Assembly (NCBI RefSeq): GCF_014652695.1
Contig: NZ_BMZH01000007.1
Coordinates: 62,001 to 126,000, forward strand
Source of the DNA: Algimonas arctica
Lineage (GTDB): Bacteria > Pseudomonadota > Alphaproteobacteria > Caulobacterales > Maricaulaceae
DNA: 64,000 nucleotides
Reading direction: 5' to 3'
Shown here: positions 55,077 to 63,583 of the stretch, in pieces
Layout of the letters: the number at the start of each line of letters is the position of its first letter
Numbering within the stretch: the stretch's first letter is position 1
Made by a program: the position numbers and the translations under genes
Notes under the pieces: generated by a model
Database searches by the model: none
The model's input: the letters and a program-made list of their open reading frames with translations, nothing else
What the model was told of the DNA's origin: nothing

Positions 55077-55568
55077 TTATTTGGGATTTATCAACCCGTG
55101 ATCACGATGGCTGAAATCTGCCAGCTGTGTTTGGACGGCAGTTTCGAACTCGGGGCTCATCGGATAGTCGGATGTATATTTATGCGTAAAAGCGCCGGCC
55201 CGAAAATAGACGGTCAAAATATCCGAGTCAGCGCTGTCGAAGTTTTGAGACAGAGACAGCGGGATACCAGTCGCTAACATGGCATAATCTTTTTCTGTCG
55301 GAACAAGGTCGTTACGCGCACAGATGATACCGCGGATAGGAGCGCCGTCTTCTTTGAGGGTGAGCGGGGTATTCGCGTCATATACGCCGGACAGAAAATT
55401 ATCGGCGGGGCGATAGGACGCCACGGTCATTCGTCCCCCTTCGGCGTCGACGACTTCACTAGAGACCACGACTTCACAGCCATTGGGCGTCGCCGCATGG
55501 CTGGCTGTTGGTGCTAATGCTAATGACGCTGTCAGTAGCAAAGCGGTGGTGACGAAACGCGAATTCAT
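55077..55568 (-). CDS. Secreted protein of unknown function
   Basis: 163 aa: signal peptide (LLLTASLALAPTASHA, cleaved about residue 25) and a mature domain with two Cys (NGCEVVVSS and GIICARNDLVP) likely joined by a disulfide. No family recognised. Its ATG overlaps the coaBC stop by four bases, so it is co-translated with coaBC. Confidence 0.75.
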   Translation of the reverse strand: MNSRFVTTALLLTASLALAPTASHAATPNGCEVVVSSEVVDAEGGRMTVASYRPADNFLSGVYDANTPLTLKEDGAPIRGIICARNDLVPTEKDYAMLATGIPLSLSQNFDSADSDILTVYFRAGAFTHKYTSDYPMSPEFETAVQTQLADFSHRDHGLINPK

Positions 55569-56782
55569 GACGTCTCTCCAAAATGCGCGGCAATCCGGCG
55601 CGATAGCGCGCGGGCGGCGGCTTGTTTACTCTGTTTTGGCAAGCGGGTTTCGCCTGCATCCGTTATGATAATCATTTCATTCTCCTGCCCGCCCATCACG
55701 TCACCGGATACATCATTGGCGACAATCCAGTCACAGTCTTTACGAACGCGCTTGGCCCGCGCCAGTTCCATAACGTCATGCGTTTCGGCGGCGAACCCAA
55801 CGACGAGATTGGGCCGCTTATCGGACAAGCAAACTGAACGCAGGATGTCCGGATTTTCAACAAGTTGTAAGGGTGCGGGGCCGCCTTCAGGCTTTTTGGT
55901 CTTTTTATGGGTCTGCTGGGCGGGCCGCCAATCCGCCACCGCGGCCACCGCGACAAAAATATCGGCCGGTAGCGCAGCGTGCACGGCGGCGTGCATCTGT
56001 TCTGCGGTTTCGACGGCAATGATGTTGGGACCGAGCGGTTTGGCGATGGCGGTCGGTCCTGTCACCAGGTCAACCTGTGCGCCGAGATCAGCCAACGCCT
56101 GCGCAATCGCATAGCCCTGCCGCCCGGATGAGTGATTAGAGAGGTAACGCACCGGATCAATCGGCTCTCGCGTCGGGCCCGCTGTGACGATCGCGCGGCG
56201 ACCTAAGAGGGGCTTGGGCGCGCGCAGTCCGTCCAGCGTCATATCGCCCTGCAATGCCGCCATAATGACGTCGGCAATACCATCGGGCTCGGCCATCCGA
56301 CCATCGCCAAACTCACCGCAGGCCATCTCGCCCGCGTCCGGTCCGACAAACAGTGCGCCGCGTTCTGCCAAAGTCGCAATATTGGCCTGCGTCGCTTCAC
56401 TTTCATACATGCGCACATTCATGGCCGGTGCGTAGAGCACGCGCTTATCCGTCGCCAAAAGGGTGGTCGTTGCAAGATCGCCCGCCACTCCGTGTGCGGC
56501 TTGGGCGAGAATGTTGGCTGTCGCAGGCGCGACAACGATTAAGTCACTGCTGCGCGAGAGCTCTATATGTCCCATCTCGCTCTCGGCGGTTAGGTCCCAA
56601 AGATCTGTAAAAACGGTCGATCCGGACAAGGCTTGTGCGGATAAGGGCGTGACGAATTGTGTCCCGCCTTTGGTCAAAATCACGCGTGTGGTGACGCCGC
56701 GACGGGCCAGTTCACGGATGAGCAGCAGGGATTTATAAGCCGCAATGCCGCCGCCAATGATGAGAAGGACGCTTTTGTTCAT
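55565..56782 (-). CDS. coaBC: Bifunctional phosphopantothenoylcysteine decarboxylase/synthetase
   Basis: 405 aa. CoaC half (residues 1-190): IGGGIAAYKSLLLIREL, active-site His region, and the APAMNVRMYE substrate clamp. CoaB half: ITAGPTREPIDPVRYLSNHSSGRQGYAIA and GFAAETHDVMELARAKRVRK. Two steps of CoA synthesis. It lies 18 bases after ubiB. Confidence 0.97.
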   Translation of the reverse strand: MNKSVLLIIGGGIAAYKSLLLIRELARRGVTTRVILTKGGTQFVTPLSAQALSGSTVFTDLWDLTAESEMGHIELSRSSDLIVVAPATANILAQAAHGVAGDLATTTLLATDKRVLYAPAMNVRMYESEATQANIATLAERGALFVGPDAGEMACGEFGDGRMAEPDGIADVIMAALQGDMTLDGLRAPKPLLGRRAIVTAGPTREPIDPVRYLSNHSSGRQGYAIAQALADLGAQVDLVTGPTAIAKPLGPNIIAVETAEQMHAAVHAALPADIFVAVAAVADWRPAQQTHKKTKKPEGGPAPLQLVENPDILRSVCLSDKRPNLVVGFAAETHDVMELARAKRVRKDCDWIVANDVSGDVMGGQENEMIIITDAGETRLPKQSKQAAARALSRRIAAHFGETS

Positions 56783-56800
56783 AAGGCTAGACTAGCGCGG

Positions 56801-58369
56801 TTATAGGTGAGCCGCTACCCATACGCCGCCAAGCGCCAGGGCTGCTCCCACGGCGGCATAACCGACCGGGCGTAGAGCGTTACTTTTGCGGATTTCGACG
56901 GTTTTGGGTGTCTGCGCGGCAGATAGATCAATTTCGCCGTTGGCCCATGCTTCGGCGAGCTTAGCAATATTGTCGGTCGCGTCAGGCAATCGGTTTAAGG
57001 TTTTGCGGGCGCGGTCCAGCCCGTCAAGGAAGTCGTTGAAATAGCGTTCGGGGCCGAGTTCCGCGCGTACCGCAGCCTCGACAATCGGTCGGCTGGCTTC
57101 CCACATATCAAAGGCCGGATCGAGGCGGCGGGCGACGCCTTCGGCTTGCATCATGGTCTTTTGCAATAAGATCAGCTGTGGCTGCATCGGCATGTCGAAC
57201 ATCTCGGTGATTTCTAGCAATTGCAGCAGCACTTTGGACATCGAGACGTCCTCCGCCTGCTTCCCCCAAATGGGTTCTCCCACGGCGCGTAGAGCGGTCG
57301 CGAATTCATCGATGCTATGGTTGGGCGGGACATAGCCAATATCGAAATGGACTTGGGCGATTTTATAATAATCGCGCTGCAAAAAGCCGTAGAGCGTGTC
57401 GATTTCAAACCGGATTTCGGCATCGCCCAAACGGCCCAATATGCCGAAGTCGAGCAAAACGAGATCGCCGTCCGGTCCTCGGAACAAATTACCCTCATGC
57501 ATATCAGCGTGGAAAATGCCGTAAGTAAAGGTCGAGGCGAGAAAGCCTTGGATCACGGCTGTGGCAAGGCGTTGGCGTTCCTCAAGCGGGAGGTCGAGAA
57601 TGTCGGGGGAGGACAGTGCAAGGCCGTCAACCCAATCCATGGCGAGCACATTTTTCTCAACCAACGCCCAATGGATGGCCGGGACTTTGAAGAGCCCTGT
57701 GGCCTCAGCAATGTCGGACATTTCAGAGGCGGCGGCAGCCTCCAAGCGAAGATCAAGCTCGAGCATGACGGCGCGGCGCGCCTCGACGACAAAGGCTCTT
57801 GGTTGCATGCGTCGTAGCGACGGGAGAGCCGCATGCGCAATATTGGCGACTTGGGCGATGACATCCATGTCTTTAGTCATGCGAGCGACAATGTTCGGAC
57901 GGAGGATTTTGATGGCGACCGTTTCGCCAGTCGATTTCATCACAGCCTTATGCACTTGCGCGACAGAGGCGGCTGCGACGGGTTCGGACAGCGACGTCAG
58001 CCTGTTCTGCCACGGCTCACCCCAATCGGCGACCAGCATGGCTTCTGCCGTTTCCATCGGGAAGGGCGGAACTTTGTCTTTGAGGCGCGAAAGGCCTGCG
58101 GCAAACACCGGATCGAACATATCGCCCCGCGTCGAGAGGACTTGGCCAAATTTGATATAAGCGGGTCCGAGCTTTTCCAGCGCATTGGCAAAGCGGGCAC
58201 CTGGATTATCGTCGCGGTCGCGTATGGAAAAGAATCGCGAAATCCCCGCCACGAATCGCAGGGGCGCAGGCACGAAGGGTTCATATTCCTTCGGCACAAG
58301 CGCATCATGACGCACCAGCACCCAGGCTGTGCGCAGAAGTCGGAAGAATGTTGCCAGTTTGCGGAACAT
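56801..58369 (-). CDS. ubiB: UbiB atypical kinase/ATPase for ubiquinone synthesis
   Basis: 522 aa from ATG 58369 (MFRKLATFFRLLRTAW). ADCK features: KFGQVLSTRGDMFDP (KxGQ), the Ala-rich loop EPVAAASVAQVH, FHADMHEGNLF, LLDFGILGRLGD and a C-terminal membrane helix. It supports ubiquinone synthesis at the inner membrane. The usual ubiE neighbour is not directly upstream; nrdB is there, divergently. Confidence 0.96.
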   Translation of the reverse strand: MFRKLATFFRLLRTAWVLVRHDALVPKEYEPFVPAPLRFVAGISRFFSIRDRDDNPGARFANALEKLGPAYIKFGQVLSTRGDMFDPVFAAGLSRLKDKVPPFPMETAEAMLVADWGEPWQNRLTSLSEPVAAASVAQVHKAVMKSTGETVAIKILRPNIVARMTKDMDVIAQVANIAHAALPSLRRMQPRAFVVEARRAVMLELDLRLEAAAASEMSDIAEATGLFKVPAIHWALVEKNVLAMDWVDGLALSSPDILDLPLEERQRLATAVIQGFLASTFTYGIFHADMHEGNLFRGPDGDLVLLDFGILGRLGDAEIRFEIDTLYGFLQRDYYKIAQVHFDIGYVPPNHSIDEFATALRAVGEPIWGKQAEDVSMSKVLLQLLEITEMFDMPMQPQLILLQKTMMQAEGVARRLDPAFDMWEASRPIVEAAVRAELGPERYFNDFLDGLDRARKTLNRLPDATDNIAKLAEAWANGEIDLSAAQTPKTVEIRKSNALRPVGYAAVGAALALGGVWVAAHL

Positions 58370-58643
58370 TGACGCGGCTATAGTGACGCACCCGAAACGG
58401 TCAAAGGCAAAATGCGGCACGCGACAAAATTGCTTTTAGTGTGGCTTTGGAATGGCTTAGCGGAAAACGACTAATCATCCCCATTATTCACTGCCAAAAG
58501 ACGGCTCTTGATTGGACAAATGGAATCATGTCTTTAGGGTTCCGTTAAGCAATATCTACCACATCTTGTGCGTATGAGAGCCGACACCACAACGACTAGC
58601 GATTTCTATATTGCGGGTCGAGACCGAGGACAGAGACGACATC

Positions 58644-59705
58644 ATGGGTAATATCGACCAAATCGCGGCCAATCACATCAGCACAGGAACGTCCGGCCTG
58701 CTTATGCCCAGCGTGACCTATAAGCCGTTTCGCTATCCTTGGGCGTATGATTTTTGGCGGCGCCAGCAACAAATCCACTGGATGCCCGAAGAAGTGCCCT
58801 TGGGCGAAGACTTAAAGGATTGGTCGACGACGCTGACGGATCACGAGAAAAACCTGCTGACGCAGATTTTCCGCTTCTTCACACAAAGTGATGTCGAAGT
58901 CGGTGGCAATTATATGGAAAACTATATGCCGCTGTTCAAACCGGTCGAAGTCCGGATGATGCTGGCATCATTTTCGAATATGGAAACCATCCATATTGCG
59001 GCTTACGCGCTGTTGCTCGAAACCATCGGCATGCCGGACAGCGAATTTTCCATGTTCATGGAATATGAGGAGATGGCCGCCAAGCACGATTATCTTGGCC
59101 AGTTTGGCGTCGAGACGGATCGCGATATTCTGACGTCTATGGCGGTTTTTGGTGGGTTCACCGAAGGTTTGCAGCTCTTTGCCTCTTTTGCGATGCTGAT
59201 GAATTTCCCGCGCTTGAATAAGATGAAGGGCATGGGACAGATTGTGTCTTGGTCGATCCGGGATGAGAGCCTGCATTGCGAAGGGATGATCAAACTATTC
59301 CATACGTTTGCACAAGAAACAGGCGCGCTGACCAAAGGCGTGAAAGACGATATTGCCGATTGCTGCAAAACCGTTGTGAAGCTGGAAGACAAATTTATTG
59401 ATCTGGCGTTTGAAAAAGGCCCGGTCGAAGGCATGACCGCTGAAGATATCAAACGGTATATCCGCTACATTGCCAACTGGCGTTTGGGACAGCTTGGCCT
59501 GCCAACCGTATACGCGGGTGTCGAAGAGCATCCGCTGCCGTGGCTGACAGAAATCACCAATGGCGTCGAACATGCGAATTTCTTCGAGGCCCGCGCGACC
59601 GAATATTCCAAAGGCGCAACCGAAGGCGATTGGCACGGCGATACAGGCGTATGGAACAAGTTCCAGACATATGATCTCAAACGCGGCATTGACGCGGCAG
59701 AGTAA
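58644..59705 (+). CDS. nrdB: Class Ia ribonucleotide reductase, beta subunit
   Basis: About 353 aa (ATG 58644; a TTG 11 codons upstream is possible). Diiron ligands in FTQSDVEVGG, NMETIHIAAY (Glu, His and, four residues on, the radical Tyr), FGGFTEGLQLF and DESLHCEGM. It makes dNTPs with NrdA, whose gene is not in the window. A 274-base upstream gap (58370-58643) holds no gene; it contains a GANTC methylation site (GAATC, near 58533). Confidence 0.96.
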   Translation: MGNIDQIAANHISTGTSGLLMPSVTYKPFRYPWAYDFWRRQQQIHWMPEEVPLGEDLKDWSTTLTDHEKNLLTQIFRFFTQSDVEVGGNYMENYMPLFKPVEVRMMLASFSNMETIHIAAYALLLETIGMPDSEFSMFMEYEEMAAKHDYLGQFGVETDRDILTSMAVFGGFTEGLQLFASFAMLMNFPRLNKMKGMGQIVSWSIRDESLHCEGMIKLFHTFAQETGALTKGVKDDIADCCKTVVKLEDKFIDLAFEKGPVEGMTAEDIKRYIRYIANWRLGQLGLPTVYAGVEEHPLPWLTEITNGVEHANFFEARATEYSKGATEGDWHGDTGVWNKFQTYDLKRGIDAAE

Positions 59706-59782
59706 ACGCCGCGTCGGCTTAGAGCGCGGGTGTGACGTTGCTCGCGCTTCCCATACGCGGCTTTGACTGATAGCGGCAGCCT

Positions 59783-60595
59783 ATGTCTTTGATTGATATC
59801 TCACAGCGTCTGAAACCGTTTCAGTCGATCTATAATTTTCGCGATTTTGGTGGCTATGCCGGATTGGACGGTCGGCCGGTCGTGACGGGGACGTTGTTTC
59901 GGTCGGCTCACTTGAATGATCTGGGCGATGATGATTTGAACGCGATCAATAATTTGCCGGTTGGGACCGTCGTTGATTTGCGGCACGCGCCGGAACGTCA
60001 ACGCCAACCGTCCAAATGGCCCCCGCAACCTGACCGCGCGATGGTGCTGACACAGCCTACCAACGCAGACCGGGAAAACGAGAAAGTCGCGCCGCATGAA
60101 GCGTTTATGGTCAACGCGCTTTATTCCGCGGATGATGCGCGCGGCTATATGCTCAATTCCTACCAGACCCGTCCGCATGATGCGGGGTTCAAGGCTTTAT
60201 TTTCTGATACGCTCAATCGCATGACGGAGGAGGGTGAGACGGACACACCCGGAATTCTCGTTCATTGCGCAGCCGGTAAAGACCGGACGGGTACACTTTG
60301 CGCGCTCATTCAGGGGCTCTTGGGGGTCTCTTCCGACGATATTATGGCGGATTATATGCTGACGGAAACGGCGGTTGATATTGAAGCCATTTTGCAGCCT
60401 GCAGCCGTCATGTTCGAAAAACGTTATGGGCGGGCAATTGACGCTGATGCCTTGCGTCCCATGTTTGGGGTCGAACCAGCTTACTTAGAGGCGAGTTTAG
60501 AGGCAATGGGGGATATGGAAACCTACGCAAGGGATGTTTTGGGTCTCAGCGCGGATCGGTTGAACCTCATCAGAACCCGGTATTTATCACATTGA
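59783..60595 (+). CDS. Tyrosine-phosphatase-like protein
   Basis: 270 aa. Substrate-trapping N-terminus NFRDFGGYAGLDGRPVVTGTLFRSAHL and the P-loop ILVHCAAGKDRTGTLCALI near residue 160 (Cys and Arg intact) identify the bacterial MptpB-like tyrosine/lipid phosphatase family (PF13350). Cytoplasmic, no signal. The substrate is not known. Confidence 0.93.
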   Translation: MSLIDISQRLKPFQSIYNFRDFGGYAGLDGRPVVTGTLFRSAHLNDLGDDDLNAINNLPVGTVVDLRHAPERQRQPSKWPPQPDRAMVLTQPTNADRENEKVAPHEAFMVNALYSADDARGYMLNSYQTRPHDAGFKALFSDTLNRMTEEGETDTPGILVHCAAGKDRTGTLCALIQGLLGVSSDDIMADYMLTETAVDIEAILQPAAVMFEKRYGRAIDADALRPMFGVEPAYLEASLEAMGDMETYARDVLGLSADRLNLIRTRYLSH

Positions 60596-60630
60596 TTTAG
60601 TCAAAGACTGGACCGTTACGCACCCTAATA

Positions 60631-61296
60631 TTATGCTGTGGTACAGCTGACGCTATCGACCGTACCGGTGCAAGTTATCTTCGTATGGGTCCCGGGTTCG
60701 CCGATTTCGACAATCGAAGACCGCCGTGGTTTCAGTAAGAAAATTTCTTCAAGATCAATCGAGTCAGGTAAAAAACCTTCGCCCGAACTGTCTCCGCCAA
60801 TGCGCTTAAAGCCAAAGGGCGTATAAGCGTGTTTGACGCTCGCAACGACAATACCTTCGCCGACCGGAACTAGGTCTACCGACAGCGAATCTTTATCATA
60901 TTCCGCTAATCCACCATGCGTGCCGATTGTATATATAATCACGCCTTCACTCTCTACATCGCCGTTGGCAACGCGATGGAAGCTTTGGAGTCGCAAAATA
61001 AAATTCCCATTCGCGCCCAAGTTCGCCACATGAAGGACAGCCGAGACGATGTCTTCGGCATCCGTTTCATCCACGGATGAGACTTGCGTCGCCAAATCAC
61101 CGGCCACACTCGCGGAATGAGAAACGCGTCGCTCAACACTGAGAACGGTGGCGACTTCTGCGAGCCCGAGATAAAGCCCAATAATCAACGGCGCAATCAG
61201 CGCAAATTCCATGGCCGCGATGCCGGATTCGTTCCGAGCGATCCGGCTTTGTTGTAGCGACCGTTGGGCGGATTTCAGCAGGTGAAAAATATTCAT
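60631..61296 (-). CDS. TadE/TadG-like pseudopilin (Tad pilus)
   Basis: 221 aa: basic head, then the TadE signature ESGIAAMEFALIAPLIIGLYLGLAEVATVL (prepilin-like cleavage before a hydrophobic helix), then a beta-rich periplasmic part ending in a Cys pair (ITCTGTVDSVSC). Minor pseudopilin of the Tad/Flp pilus. It follows another TadE-like gene by 26 bases. Confidence 0.88.
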   Translation of the reverse strand: MNIFHLLKSAQRSLQQSRIARNESGIAAMEFALIAPLIIGLYLGLAEVATVLSVERRVSHSASVAGDLATQVSSVDETDAEDIVSAVLHVANLGANGNFILRLQSFHRVANGDVESEGVIIYTIGTHGGLAEYDKDSLSVDLVPVGEGIVVASVKHAYTPFGFKRIGGDSSGEGFLPDSIDLEEIFLLKPRRSSIVEIGEPGTHTKITCTGTVDSVSCTTA

Positions 61297-61322
61297 GATT
61301 GTTGTTCCATCAGCCAGTTTTC

Positions 61323-61958
61323 TTAATCGCCGTTATGTTCTGAGATTTTGGCTGATAATGCTGGATCGCAGCTGGACCCAGTTGGAAAGGGTTCGGTTCT
61401 AAAGGCCGTCGAGGTAGAAATGACATGGCGACGGCTGCCTGGAATGCTTTCGAGGCGGGTCATGAAATTGGGTAAGGCGAGCGGATAGTAGAAGGTTCCG
61501 CGCATGACGACAGGTTCGGACGGCCCTGTTTCTTCATAAGTTCCATCCTCGATTTCTGCATCCTCATCATCTGGATCAAGCCCGCTGAGACCAGGGTCTG
61601 CGAGCACAATAGTTTGGAATCCGTTGGCCGTGCTGAGATCAATGCGAAGGTTCGCCCGACAGTTCATGAGGTTAGACATTTTATCGCAGACGAGCGCTTT
61701 GAATTCTGACGCCGTGCCACAGCCTTGAAAGGAGCCAACACGCACAAAACGACCCGTGTCACTCATCGCTTGTGCAAGGACGGACCCCGTAAAAAACACT
61801 AAGGCGAGCTCAAGAATGCCAAAAATAAGACCGAGGAAAGGCAGAGCGACAATCCCAAATTCAATCGCGGTCGCGCCGTCGGCCTCTGAGCGGTAACGCC
61901 GACGGAGAGCCCTAAGGCGTCGTAGCACTGCTGATATATGTCCGGTCGAACCCGTCAT
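61323..61958 (-). CDS. TadE-like pseudopilin (Tad pilus)
   Basis: 211 aa: Arg-rich head, ADGATAIEFGIVALPFLGLIFGILELALVFF helix (TadE motif), then a variable acidic domain with four Cys. It has the same layout as its neighbour, but the sequences are diverged outside the helix, so the duplication is old. Expected to act with the other Tad proteins in pilus assembly. Confidence 0.88.
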   Translation of the reverse strand: MTGSTGHISAVLRRLRALRRRYRSEADGATAIEFGIVALPFLGLIFGILELALVFFTGSVLAQAMSDTGRFVRVGSFQGCGTASEFKALVCDKMSNLMNCRANLRIDLSTANGFQTIVLADPGLSGLDPDDEDAEIEDGTYEETGPSEPVVMRGTFYYPLALPNFMTRLESIPGSRRHVISTSTAFRTEPFPTGSSCDPALSAKISEHNGD

Positions 61959-62085
61959 TAACTGCCCTATATTGCCGCCTGTGAAATTGCTGAGACTAGC
62001 AAGCGCGCACCGTTCCTTTACAGGATGACCGTTAATCTACGGATGACGGACAGGCTTAAGAAATGTCTAATTGAGGCTTTGTGGC

Positions 62086-62655
62086 CTAATTTGGAATCGC
62101 GGGCATTCCGTCGAACGCGGAATTGCCCTGTGGGCCACCGGTCAACCCTGACGTGCTCACTGGGCCTTGGTCAAAAATTGCGGAGGGGGCGTTCGACGAT
62201 GAAACTTGAGGCGAATTTGCCGAAATATGTTCCGGGCTATCCCCTAAGACAGGCGAGGGCTGACAATAAGGCGCGCAGCTATACGTTTGGCGAGAGGTCC
62301 CGTTGAACAGACGAACGCCATTGCTTGGTGTGATTGATGTCACCTGAATGTCGGCATCGACCATCGTTTGGCCATCTCTGTCCAAAACGATGAGATTGGT
62401 TTCACCAAATCCGCGACCCACAACCATAATCGTCGTCGGGGAATGAACCGTGACATCTGCAATAGACGGGTTGCCGATGATAACGGATCCAGCCGCAGCC
62501 GGTAGGCGTAAGATTTGCGTCTTGTTTAAGTCGACTTGATAGATTGGGTCTGTGGCGTGGGCGCTTCCCGCAAAACCGGCAACGCACAGCAGGCTCGCTC
62601 CAATCATCAGAGAGGATTGTTTCACAAAACTACGAATATAGGTCGATCGGCGCAT
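62086..62655 (-). CDS. CpaC N-terminal-domain-like protein, no secretin domain
   Basis: 189 aa from ATG 62655 (GGAG SD). Signal peptide (LMIGASLLCVAGFAGSAHA), then the PF13629 domain: LNKTQILRLPAAAGSVIIGNPSIADVTVHSPTTIMVVGRGFGETNLIVLDRDGQ. It stops after a Ser/Gly/Pro-rich tail, so the secretin channel domain of CpaC is absent. It may be a periplasmic accessory; the genuine CpaC is expected outside the window. Confidence 0.85.
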   Translation of the reverse strand: MRRSTYIRSFVKQSSLMIGASLLCVAGFAGSAHATDPIYQVDLNKTQILRLPAAAGSVIIGNPSIADVTVHSPTTIMVVGRGFGETNLIVLDRDGQTMVDADIQVTSITPSNGVRLFNGTSRQTYSCAPYCQPSPVLGDSPEHISANSPQVSSSNAPSAIFDQGPVSTSGLTGGPQGNSAFDGMPAIPN

Positions 62656-62931
62656 GGCCCACTCCATCAATTTAGAGGGGTAATACTCAAACAGAGTTGA
62701 TGAAGTCTTTAGATTGCCGAACCCGGTCTCAGCTTAGACACTCTATCCAGCTTGGACTCTTAATATAGGGGCAAGAAAAAATCGAGGTTTATGCCGGGGA
62801 ACGCAGATTTACCTGATATTCACCGTGTCTCCAAACGCCCTATTAAACTGGTGTGCTTAAAAGCGTTCTTGTCAGGGATTATCCTGCAAATGGGATGATC
62901 CCAAAGTAATTAGCATACGTGGGAGTAAGTT
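62656..62931. promoter_or_regulatory. Divergent promoter region of the pilus genes
   Basis: 276 bases without a gene between the CpaC-N gene and flp. Two copies of the inverted element GGGAT-N-ATCC lie 6 bases apart (62875-62884 and 62892-62902), 30-56 bases before the flp ATG. A GACTC (GANTC) site occurs near 62755. The GGGAT pair looks like a tandem operator; no regulator is identified. Confidence 0.45.
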
Positions 62932-63138
62932 ATGCAAAACCTCATTAAGAATTTTATCAATGACGAATCTGGTGCCACTGCCATTGAATATGGCCTGATC
63001 GCCGCTTTGATTGCCGTCGCTATGATTGCGGGCGCTTCGCAGCTCGGTAACTCAATCGACGACAAATTCACCGATATCGCTGGCGCGCTTGACGCGGTTT
63101 CAGATGACACAGCGGTTAGCACGGCTGGTGGTGACTGA
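62932..63138 (+). CDS. flp: Flp-family type IVb pilin
   Basis: 68 aa: short leader with the CpaA cleavage site ESG|ATAIEYGLIAALIAVAMI (conserved Glu-Tyr), one helix and a short acidic tail ending STAGGD. Major Tad pilin. Behind a GGGAG SD and ended by a strong terminator. Confidence 0.95.
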   Translation: MQNLIKNFINDESGATAIEYGLIAALIAVAMIAGASQLGNSIDDKFTDIAGALDAVSDDTAVSTAGGD

Positions 63139-63172
63139 TTAGTCGCACTCAACTTAACAGTTGACGTTTAGG

Positions 63173-63208
63173 AGATGGCCAGCCTCTTGGCTGGCCATCT
63201 TTTTTTTT
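63173..63208 (+). terminator. Strong terminator between the two flp genes
   Basis: GATGGCCAGCC-TCTT-GGCTGGCCATC (11 bp) and T9, only 34 bases after flp1 and ahead of flp2. It would make flp1 transcripts much more abundant. Confidence 0.93.
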
Positions 63209-63221
63209 ACAGGGGGTGACA

Positions 63222-63425
63222 ATGACTTTATTTAAACGATTTCTCTTGGACGAATGCGGCGCAACAGCGATCGAATATGGTCTGATTGCCGCCTTGGTGT
63301 CCTTAGCGGCCATCGGAGGGGCATCGACCCTCGGAAATTCTATTGATGACAGGCTCAGCGACCTGTCCACACCGATCGACAATGTGGTTGATACCAATTC
63401 TGTCGTGACAACAGGTGGCGACTGA
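63222..63425 (+). CDS. flp: Second Flp-family type IVb pilin
   Basis: 67 aa from ATG 63222 (SD AGGGGGTG). Same leader and helix as its neighbour (CGATAIEYGLIAAL), with a Cys just before the cleavage Gly and a similar TTGGD end. A tandem paralogue, likely a minor or conditional pilin, since the terminator stands between them. Confidence 0.92.
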   Translation: MTLFKRFLLDECGATAIEYGLIAALVSLAAIGGASTLGNSIDDRLSDLSTPIDNVVDTNSVVTTGGD

Positions 63426-63467
63426 CGCAGATCACCGGGCCCTTCGCGGTCAGCTATCCATCGCGTT

Positions 63468-63500
63468 CAGGCGTCGGACGACAAGTCGGACGCTTTTTTC
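63468..63500 (+). terminator. Probable terminator after flp2
   Basis: GCGTCGGAC / GTCGGACGC (one mismatch), 5-nt loop, T6. About 84 bases before cpaA. Confidence 0.75.
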
Positions 63501-63583
63501 ATGGGAAAACGGAAAATTAAGAGCCGTCGATTATGGCTTAAGTTTACTTATGTCTCCAACGACAAACCTCTTCGGAGTTTGAT

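Noticed and set aside
58370-58643. NrdR boxes upstream of nrdB
   Set aside because: Only a poor match (CCACATCTTGTG) and no second box at the expected spacing.
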